This document shows, one piece after another, positions 57,093 through 64,000 of a stretch of DNA of 64,000 bases. Below the pieces are notes generated by a model. It was not told the DNA's origin and ran no database searches. It saw nothing but the letters and a program-made list of their open reading frames with translations. The DNA is from Chloroflexota bacterium (lineage in GTDB: Bacteria > Chloroflexota > Anaerolineae > Anaerolineales > UBA11579): positions 1 through 64,000 of the forward strand of contig QWJF01000004.1 in NCBI GenBank assembly GCA_009391835.1, in the 5' to 3' direction. The translations under genes and the position numbers were made by a program. Numbering within the stretch: position 1 is the stretch's first letter; each line of letters begins with the position of its first letter.

Positions 57093-57905
57093 TCATTCTG
57101 ATCTCAGAGGTTGTCCGCATCTTACCGTACGAAGAGGTCTTTGCGCCCTTATTTTTTTTCGATTCAGGAAAGGATCCACGGCCGCGCGCCGAAATTCGCT
57201 ATCCCACAACGAGGCAAACAACTGGCGCTCAGCATGTTTTGAGACGAGTGGATAAGCCAGCGCGAAACGCAGCAGGCGCTTGGCCGCCCGCACCGCTTCC
57301 ACGGGGTGTTGCGCCATCTCTGCTGCCAACTCCTGGGCTCGGCTCAGGGCTTGCATGGAGGGAACCAGTTGGTCCACCAGTCCCATTTCTACAGCCTCCT
57401 CTGCGTTCAACACCCGACCCGTGGTGAGCAGTTCCAGCGCCTTCGGGTAGCCCACGATCTGCAATAAGTAGCGCGCCCCGCCCCAGGCCGTCGTGATGCC
57501 CAGCCGCGCATGTACGAAGCCAATATCCGCATCCTCGGCCATGATGCGCTGGTCGCAGGCCACCGCGATCTCGGCGCCCCCGCCGCGCGCCGGGCCGTTG
57601 ATCACCGCAATAGTCGGCATCGGCAGCGCCCGCAACTGCTCCAGCGCTTTGCCCATAATCGAGGAGAGGCGCAGGCCGTCGCGCCGCTTTGGATAATCGG
57701 CCAGCGCCTTTAGGTCACCGCCCGAGACAAAGGTTTCCCTGGCGCCGGTCACTAGCAAGGCGCGCAATTGCTTGTTGCTATTCGCTTGCTGCACGGCCAA
57801 CGCGAACTCGCGCATCGTCTCCCAATCCAGCGCGTTGCGCACTTCGGGCCGGTTCACAGTTAGGGTGGCGACTCCCCCATCCACATGGTATTCAATCCCA
57901 GGCAT
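57093..57905 (-). CDS. Enoyl-CoA hydratase/isomerase family protein
   Basis: TLTVNRPEVRNALD, AVINGPARGGGAEIAVACDQRI, ARLGITTAWGGARYL. Confidence 0.9.
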   Translation of the reverse strand: MPGIEYHVDGGVATLTVNRPEVRNALDWETMREFALAVQQANSNKQLRALLVTGARETFVSGGDLKALADYPKRRDGLRLSSIMGKALEQLRALPMPTIAVINGPARGGGAEIAVACDQRIMAEDADIGFVHARLGITTAWGGARYLLQIVGYPKALELLTTGRVLNAEEAVEMGLVDQLVPSMQALSRAQELAAEMAQHPVEAVRAAKRLLRFALAYPLVSKHAERQLFASLWDSEFRRAAVDPFLNRKKIRAQRPLRTVRCGQPLRSE

Positions 57906-58031
57906 GTTTAGACCTCAATAGATGTTTAAGGCCAAAACACGTAGGTTCGCTTTGGGTTGCGATTAACAAACTTGAAGCAATTAACCTACTTGGGAGAATT
58001 GGTAGCCCCCAGAAGCTTTCTCTTTTATTAG

Positions 58032-58059
58032 TTGACATCACCTTCGATTTGATTATCAT
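58032..58059 (+). promoter_or_regulatory. Sigma70-type promoter
   Basis: TTGACA (58032-58037), 16-nt spacer, TATCAT (58054-58059). Confidence 0.55.
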
Positions 58060-58100
58060 AAGTGAAGAATATTTCATGTGTTTTTGAGGGAGTGAAAATT

Positions 58101-58802
58101 ATGATGACTAATAAACTGGCAATTTTAATAGGTTTTGCTCTTGCAGTTTCTTTTTTCCTGATAATTTCGTATCCGGGCGGATCTGGTTTGGCTGAAAGCT
58201 CTAGCGAGTTGTCTTTGGCAATAAACACGACTGATAGCAATATCGTCTACTTCACTACTGCAAATGAAAATTCCGGGGATCTTTTATCCCCAGCAAATGT
58301 TCAACAGACTTTAAATGCAACTGTGGCGACGACCTGGTCGGAAGTGCTCGATCTTAACAAAAGGTATAGTTTGGACGCCCTGATTCTTGGTGAGGACATT
58401 ATTTCCGAAGTAAACCGCGAGGAATTAACGCAAATGTATCAAGATGCTGTTATTATCGCGGTTTTTAATACCTATGCCCCCACCCTTGCACAATTGGTTT
58501 CCGACGAATGTATTGGTAAGGATGGCTGGATGGATGGAAATGATCCCTACAAAGGCGACTTTTTCATAATCGTCTCTAAACTATTTCAAGGAAGCCTGCA
58601 AGCCCAACAGCAACTCAGAAATCAAAATTCCTGTGACGTCAATAGTAGCTTTGACAATATCGAGGGCTATTCCGGTGTATACGCGAGTAAATCGCAATAT
58701 GAACTAGCCAGTGCTGCCGATTTCGATGTGTTCGCCCAGGTATTTCTTTTGGAAATTCAGACTATTAACGACTATAAAACTAACTTAGCGAACACCCCAT
58801 AA
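58101..58802 (+). CDS. Hypothetical exported protein in an AT-rich insert
   Basis: Signal-peptide-like MTNKLAILIGFALAVSFFLIISYPGG; GAGGGAG upstream. Confidence 0.55.
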   Translation: MMTNKLAILIGFALAVSFFLIISYPGGSGLAESSSELSLAINTTDSNIVYFTTANENSGDLLSPANVQQTLNATVATTWSEVLDLNKRYSLDALILGEDIISEVNREELTQMYQDAVIIAVFNTYAPTLAQLVSDECIGKDGWMDGNDPYKGDFFIIVSKLFQGSLQAQQQLRNQNSCDVNSSFDNIEGYSGVYASKSQYELASAADFDVFAQVFLLEIQTINDYKTNLANTP

Positions 58803-58907
58803 TTAGCCGGCTTTTCTACTTGCTATGGGAAACCAACCAGCGCCGTCATTTGCCTTAGGCAACTTCATCAACAAATATTTCGGCGCTGCCGTACTGTAAT
58901 TCCAGCA

Positions 58908-60029
58908 TTAACCATCTAGTTTGGTGCGCCGTTCCTCCACAGTATCCAACAGCGAGTGGATGGATTTACTGAACGCTTCCACGCCTTCCTGCTCCAATTC
59001 TGCGGTGGCTTGATCCAGGGACAAACCCACATTTTCAAAATTCTCCAGCGCCTGGCGCGCTTCCTCCACATCCTCGTCAATCGTCTGTGCCACCGTGCCG
59101 TGATCTTTGAAAGCTTCAAGCGTCTTCGGTGGGATGGTGTTGACCGTGTCGGGGCCGATCAATTCATCCACATACAACACATCCGAGTATTCGGGATTCT
59201 TGGTGCTGGTCGAAGCCCAAAGTGGACGCTGGGTGCGCGCGCTATGTTTTTGCAGCGCCGCAAAGCGTGCGTCGCTAAAGCGCCGTTGGAAGAGCTGATA
59301 GGCCAGTTTTGCGTTGGCGATGGCAATCCGGCCGCGTAGTGAAACGGCTAGCTCCGCCTGCGGCCCGTCCGCGCGCACGGTCTCGTCCAGCCAGGCGTCC
59401 ACCTTTGAATCAATCCGGGAAACAAAGAACGAGGCTACGGAAGCAATCCCGTCTATCGGCTGTCCTGCAGCCGCACGCTGCTCAAGACCCGACAAATAAG
59501 CCTCAATCACCTCGGCATAGCGCGCCTGCGCGAAGATCAGCGTAATGTTGATGTTAATACCCGCCGCAATCGAACGTTCAATGGCCGGGATACCCGCCTC
59601 AGTAGCGGGAATCTTGACCATCACGTTGGGCCTGTCAACCAGCCCCCAGAGACGCTCAGCCTCCTTGCAAGTCGCTTCCGTATCGTTCGCAAAATCGGGG
59701 TGCACTTCGATACTCACGTAACCATCCCCGCCCTCTGTAGTCTCGAACACCGGTGCAAATAGATCGCAGGCACGCTGGATATCCTGAACTACCAGCGCAT
59801 CGAAAATTTCGCTTTTATTCTTGCCCGCGTGGGTCAAGTCCGATAATTGCTCATCATAATCATTGGAGTTGCCAATCGCTTTTTCGAAGATGCTCGGATT
59901 GGAGGTCACACCGTAGATATCGCCGCGCTCAATCATCGCCGCCAACTCGCCATTGTCCAGCAATCGGCGCTCAATATTGTCGTACCAGATGGATTGGCCC
60001 AATTCAAATAGTTTTTTAGGATTGCTCAT
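58908..60029 (-). CDS. tal: Transaldolase
   Basis: SIWYDNIERRLLDNGELAAMIERGDIYGVTSNPSIFEKAI, VMVKIPATEAGIPAIE, PLWASTSTKNPEYSDVLYVDELIGPDTVNT. Confidence 0.94.
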   Translation of the reverse strand: MSNPKKLFELGQSIWYDNIERRLLDNGELAAMIERGDIYGVTSNPSIFEKAIGNSNDYDEQLSDLTHAGKNKSEIFDALVVQDIQRACDLFAPVFETTEGGDGYVSIEVHPDFANDTEATCKEAERLWGLVDRPNVMVKIPATEAGIPAIERSIAAGININITLIFAQARYAEVIEAYLSGLEQRAAAGQPIDGIASVASFFVSRIDSKVDAWLDETVRADGPQAELAVSLRGRIAIANAKLAYQLFQRRFSDARFAALQKHSARTQRPLWASTSTKNPEYSDVLYVDELIGPDTVNTIPPKTLEAFKDHGTVAQTIDEDVEEARQALENFENVGLSLDQATAELEQEGVEAFSKSIHSLLDTVEERRTKLDG

Positions 60030-60898
60030 GTCTGCTCCTTCTTCATTGTTTCCGTATCCAGAAACTTCACGAGTTGCTCCGCGAAGCGTTCTTTCATAAC
60101 GGCGATTGCCTCGGGATTGTTATCCACCAATAGAAAGCGACGGCCCAGCTCCAATGCAACTGCCCCGGTGGTGCCGCTGCCCGCAAAGAAATCTAGCACC
60201 AGATCGCCCGGATTCGAGGACGCGCTGAGAATGCGCCGCAGGATGCCCAGTGGCTTTTGGGTCGGGTATCCGGTCTTCTCTTTGCCGGTAGGGCTCACAA
60301 TCGTATGCCACCAGGTATCGGTGGGCAGCTTACCGCGCTTGGCCTTCTCCTCGCCCACCAATCCCGGCGCCATGTAGGGTATCCGATCCACTTCATCCGC
60401 GTTGAACGTGTAGTTGTCCGGGTCCTTGACATATACGAGTATGTTATCGTGCTTGGCCGGCCAGCGCTTTGTGGACCGGCCGCCGTAATCGTAAGCCCAG
60501 ATAATTTCGTTAAGGAAGCTTTCGCGCCCAAAAAGGCCGTCCAGGAGTACTTTGCAATAATGCACTTCGCGGTAATCCACGTGAAAATACAAGCTGCCAT
60601 CATCGGCCAGCACCCGATGCGCTTCCACTAAGCGCGGCTCTAAAAAGGCCAGATAGTCATCGAACTGGTCGGCGAAGGCCTTGGTGCCCACCACTTCAGT
60701 GGCGTAGCGCGCCCCTTGAAAGCCCACCCGGTCGCCATCTTCAGCGCGTTTGGTGCGCAATTGAGTGCGCGACTGGCGTTTGCCGGTGTTGAATGGCGGA
60801 TCGATATAGATCAGGTTGGCAAAGCCATCCGGCAGGTTTTGCAGCGCCGCCAAGTTGTCTCCGAAAACCACCCGCCCAAGCACGGTCGAAAAATCCAA
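60026..60898 (-). CDS. Site-specific DNA-methyltransferase (beta-class order of motifs)
   Basis: Motif [13 protein letters not shown] precedes motif [32 protein letters not shown]. Proposed TTG start at 60898 (GTG 60883 possible). Confidence 0.85.
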   Translation of the reverse strand: MDFSTVLGRVVFGDNLAALQNLPDGFANLIYIDPPFNTGKRQSRTQLRTKRAEDGDRVGFQGARYATEVVGTKAFADQFDDYLAFLEPRLVEAHRVLADDGSLYFHVDYREVHYCKVLLDGLFGRESFLNEIIWAYDYGGRSTKRWPAKHDNILVYVKDPDNYTFNADEVDRIPYMAPGLVGEEKAKRGKLPTDTWWHTIVSPTGKEKTGYPTQKPLGILRRILSASSNPGDLVLDFFAGSGTTGAVALELGRRFLLVDNNPEAIAVMKERFAEQLVKFLDTETMKKEQT

Positions 60899-60903
60899 CG
60901 CGA

Positions 60904-62919
60904 TTACTTCTCCTCGTCCAGCAACGCCTTCGCCCTCGCCAACACGTTTTCCACGCTGAAGCCCAACTTTTCCATCACCACGTCCCCGGGCGCCGAAGCG
61001 CCAAACCGGTCCAACCCAATCACATCGCCGCCATCCCCCACCCAACGCGCCCAGCCCTGCGCCACGCCCGCTTCCACCGCAAGTCGGCGGTGAACAGTGG
61101 GCGGCAGCACTTCGTCCCGGTAGCTCTGCGCTTGCCCCTCAAAGAGTTCCCAGCTCGGGAAGGACACCAGACGCACCGCCTGCCCTTGCGCCGCCAATAT
61201 TTCTCCGGCCTCTACAATTAATTGCACTTCGGAACCGCTGGCCATCAAAATAATTTCGGGGTCTTTGTCGCCTAAATCATCCAGCACGTAGGCGCCCTTG
61301 TGTAACCCTTCCGCGCCCGCATACCGGCTTCGATCCAGCGTGGGCAGCGATTGCCGCGTCAGGATCAGCGAAGTTGGTTGCTTGCGGCTTTGGATAGCCG
61401 CCTTCCAGGCTTCGCGCACTTCGTTGGCATCCGCCGGGCGGATCAGGCGCGCATGCGGGATCGCCCGGATGGCAGCCAATTGCTCGATCGGTTGGTGTGT
61501 CGGTCCATCCTCGCCCAGCCCAATGCTATCGTGAGTGAAGACCCAGATGCTGGGAATGTGGGAGAGCGCCGCCAGCCGCATCGGCGGGCGCATGTAATCT
61601 GAAAACACCAGGAAGGTTGCCCCAAAGGCGATTATGCCTTTTGACAAGTTCATTCCATTCACGATGGAGCCCATCGCGTGCTCGCGCACCCCGAAACGGA
61701 TGCTGCGCCCCTCCGGCGTATCCGGTTGGAAATCCGGCGCGGCGTCGATAAAGGTTTTTGTGGAAGGATGCAGGTCGGCCGAGCCACCGATCAGGGCCGG
61801 TAGTTTGGCCGCCAACGCGTTGATCACTTTCCCAGACGATACCCGCGTAGCCATCCCTTTGGCGTCCGCCTCGAATTCGGGCAGATCGGCGTCCCAGCCA
61901 ACCGGCAACTCGCCAGCCTGGGCCCGATCAAACTCGGCGGCTAATTCCGGCTCTGCGTGCTTATAGGCTTTCAATATATCTGCCCAGTCTGCCTCTGCCT
62001 TCGCACCCGCTTCCAGCGCGCCCCGATAGAACTCCAGCACGTCGTCGGGGATGTAGAAGTGCGGCTCCAACGGCCAGTCCAGCGCCTTCTTGGCCCCTTC
62101 CAATTCTTCCTCACCGGGCGGCTCTCCGTGCGCTTTCTCGGTGCCGGCTCGGGTGGGCAACCCAAATCCGATCTGGGTGCGCACTGAAATAAGCGAGGGC
62201 CGCTCATCAGCTTTGGCCGCCTGAATGGCCGCGTGTATCGCATCAACATCGTTGCCATCCTTCACATGCTGCACGTGCCAGTCATAGGCTGCGAAGCGCG
62301 CGTCTACATCTTCAGTGAAGGCCAGCTGGGTGCTGCCATCAATCGAAATATGGTTGTCGTCATAAAGATAAATCAGCTTGCCCAGCTTGAGATGCCCAGC
62401 TAGCGACGCCGCTTCTGAAGCGACCCCCTCCATCAAGTCCCCATCAGTCACAATGCCATAAATTCGGTAATCAATTAGCTCTTGCCCTGGACGATTAAAG
62501 CGCGCCGCCAGATGCGCCTGAGCGATGGCCATCCCTACCCCGTTTGCAAAGCCCTGCCCCAGCGGCCCGGTGGTCGTTTCCACGCCCGGCGTCAAGCCAT
62601 ATTCGGGATGGCCCGGCGTGATGCTGCCCCATTGGCGGAAATTTTTGATCGCCTCCAGCGGCAGATCGTAGCCCGTCAAATGCAGCAGCGAATACAGTAA
62701 CATCGAGCCGTGGCCTCCTGAAAGCACGAAGCGATCCCGGTTGGCCCAATTCACATCGGCGGGATTGTGGATCAGGTGGCGCGTCCAAATCGTATAAGCC
62801 ATCGCTGCCGCGCCCATTGGCAGCCCGGGGTGCCCGGAATTGGCTTTCTGCACCGCGTCCGCAGACAAAAAGCGTAGTGTGTTGATCGCTTGATCTTGCA
62901 ATGGTTGATTTTCGCTCAT
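60904..62919 (-). CDS. tkt: Transketolase
   Basis: [59 protein letters not shown]-like [23 protein letters not shown]. Confidence 0.95.
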   Translation of the reverse strand: MSENQPLQDQAINTLRFLSADAVQKANSGHPGLPMGAAAMAYTIWTRHLIHNPADVNWANRDRFVLSGGHGSMLLYSLLHLTGYDLPLEAIKNFRQWGSITPGHPEYGLTPGVETTTGPLGQGFANGVGMAIAQAHLAARFNRPGQELIDYRIYGIVTDGDLMEGVASEAASLAGHLKLGKLIYLYDDNHISIDGSTQLAFTEDVDARFAAYDWHVQHVKDGNDVDAIHAAIQAAKADERPSLISVRTQIGFGLPTRAGTEKAHGEPPGEEELEGAKKALDWPLEPHFYIPDDVLEFYRGALEAGAKAEADWADILKAYKHAEPELAAEFDRAQAGELPVGWDADLPEFEADAKGMATRVSSGKVINALAAKLPALIGGSADLHPSTKTFIDAAPDFQPDTPEGRSIRFGVREHAMGSIVNGMNLSKGIIAFGATFLVFSDYMRPPMRLAALSHIPSIWVFTHDSIGLGEDGPTHQPIEQLAAIRAIPHARLIRPADANEVREAWKAAIQSRKQPTSLILTRQSLPTLDRSRYAGAEGLHKGAYVLDDLGDKDPEIILMASGSEVQLIVEAGEILAAQGQAVRLVSFPSWELFEGQAQSYRDEVLPPTVHRRLAVEAGVAQGWARWVGDGGDVIGLDRFGASAPGDVVMEKLGFSVENVLARAKALLDEEK

Positions 62920-63048
62920 TCTGCGAAGCTCTCCTGTCGATGATTTTCGTCCCCACAAACGATCCAAGCGCGGTGGCAACCGCTTTCGCCATTTTACCTT
63001 ACGGCTTGCTGGCCTCTCACCTTTGCGTTAACATAGCGCAATCAGACG

Positions 63049-63864
63049 ATGGCGAACCTAGTACTCTTCCCCCAGCTTGGCGATTGGCATGAAACCCGTG
63101 AGACCCTGCACGCGTACAGCAAGGTGCTCGGCGCTATTCGCGGCGCTTTTACCCCCGAACACCCCAAGTTCTGGAACCTCAGCTTGCTCCCTTATACCGC
63201 CGGCCTAACCACCACCCACATTCCTTTTCCTTTAGATGAAAAGAGCAATTTCTCGCTCAGTCTGGATTTGCGCAATCATTATGTGGTCTTCAGCACCAGC
63301 GAGGGCCAGGTTGATCAAATTCGCTTAATGGAAGGCCACACGGCCACGGCGCTGGGCGACCAAATACTTGACCGGCTGGCAGATATTGGCGTGAAGGGCG
63401 ATCTGCCGCGCGACAAGTTCGAAAACGACGATCCTCGCCCGTACGTTATGGACCAAGCCGAGCGCTATTTCAGTGTGCTCAGCCATGTGGCCCGCATTTT
63501 CGAGGATTTCAAAAGTGATCTCCAGGAGGAAACCAGCCCAGTGCAACTCTGGCCTCATCACTTCGACCTATCCTTTGAGGTTTTTGGCAATTTCAAAGTG
63601 GATGGCTCCGAGAGCCAGATTGGCATCGGATTTGCCCCCACGGATAGCAGCCAATCGGGGGCTTATTTTTACGCAAACCCCTATCCATTTGACGAGGCTG
63701 TGACCAAACAGCTGCTAAGCGCGTCAGCCACCTGGTTTACCGATTCCTGGAAGGGTGCCCTGCTTCCTTATGCTGAGATAGCCGAGCACCCGGATGGGGC
63801 ATCCAAGTTAGACACCTTCCTGCAAGCCGCCTACCTGGCTGAAAAACCCTATATCAGCAAATAG
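63049..63864 (+). CDS. DUF5996 family protein
   Basis: WHETRETLHAYSKVLGAIRGAFTPEHPKFWNLSLLPYTAGLTTTHIPFP; family assignment from recall. Confidence 0.65.
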   Translation: MANLVLFPQLGDWHETRETLHAYSKVLGAIRGAFTPEHPKFWNLSLLPYTAGLTTTHIPFPLDEKSNFSLSLDLRNHYVVFSTSEGQVDQIRLMEGHTATALGDQILDRLADIGVKGDLPRDKFENDDPRPYVMDQAERYFSVLSHVARIFEDFKSDLQEETSPVQLWPHHFDLSFEVFGNFKVDGSESQIGIGFAPTDSSQSGAYFYANPYPFDEAVTKQLLSASATWFTDSWKGALLPYAEIAEHPDGASKLDTFLQAAYLAEKPYISK

Positions 63865-63879
63865 TCACCCAGAATCAAA

Positions 63880-63902
63880 AAACGGGAGCTGCGCTCCCGT
63901 TT
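63880..63902. terminator. Bidirectional terminator between convergent genes
   Basis: AAACGGGAGC-TGC-GCTCCCGTTT. Confidence 0.75.
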
Positions 63903-63919
63903 CCACTTTCGCATTCGAT

Positions 63920-64000
63920 CAAGCGACCGGAACGCCCACCTCTATCTGACCGTTTTCCACCCGCACCGGATAGGCCGGGATATCGATCACCGCCGGCAGG
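63920..64000 (-). CDS. C-terminus of a CDS running out of the window, possibly a Rieske [2Fe-2S] ferredoxin-like protein
   Basis: Manual minus-strand translation ...LPAVIDIPAYPVRVENGQIEVGVPVA*, typical of a Rieske C-terminal strand. Confidence 0.45.

Noticed and set aside
60899-61045. N-terminal extension of the DNA methyltransferase ORF ([35 protein letters not shown]...)
   Set aside because: Overlaps the tkt coding end in another frame and is low-complexity; TTG at 60898 or GTG at 60883 is a more plausible start.

Overview
The window is gene-dense, GC-rich chromosomal DNA. The gene set and FtsZ/MurA character suggest a Chloroflexota (Anaerolineae-like) bacterium; this lineage call is an inference. 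I see no rRNA operon, CRISPR array, transposase or prophage. Most of it is housekeeping: ftsZ, vanW-like, murA, hisS with tRNA-His, rpoD, glk, a cysteine desulfurase with mnmA, trmI, rplY/ctc, smpB, hutH, an IscA/ErpA-type protein, and a pentose-phosphate block (zwf, gnd, tal, tkt). The most interesting points are: (1) a three-gene operon (41866-50036) with a 1739-aa TPR protein translationally coupled to a clan-CD (C25/CHAT-like) Cys-His protease; (2) an rplY/ctc leader whose hairpin carries a near-exact copy of the 5S rRNA loop E, preceded by a promoter and a premature-terminator-like hairpin; (3) a 20-bp-period array of alternating GTTCA/TGAAC half-sites upstream of a cytochrome P450; (4) an FtsZ with an altered T7 catalytic loop; (5) a MurA with the Cys-to-Asp fosfomycin-resistance substitution; (6) recurrent -10-box-to-start-codon spacings implying leaderless mRNAs; (7) an orphan DNA methyltransferase wedged between tkt and tal; (8) a DUF2089/YvlB-like cluster with five copies of one helical module. 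All family calls come from motif recognition without database searches. Start codons are often uncertain.
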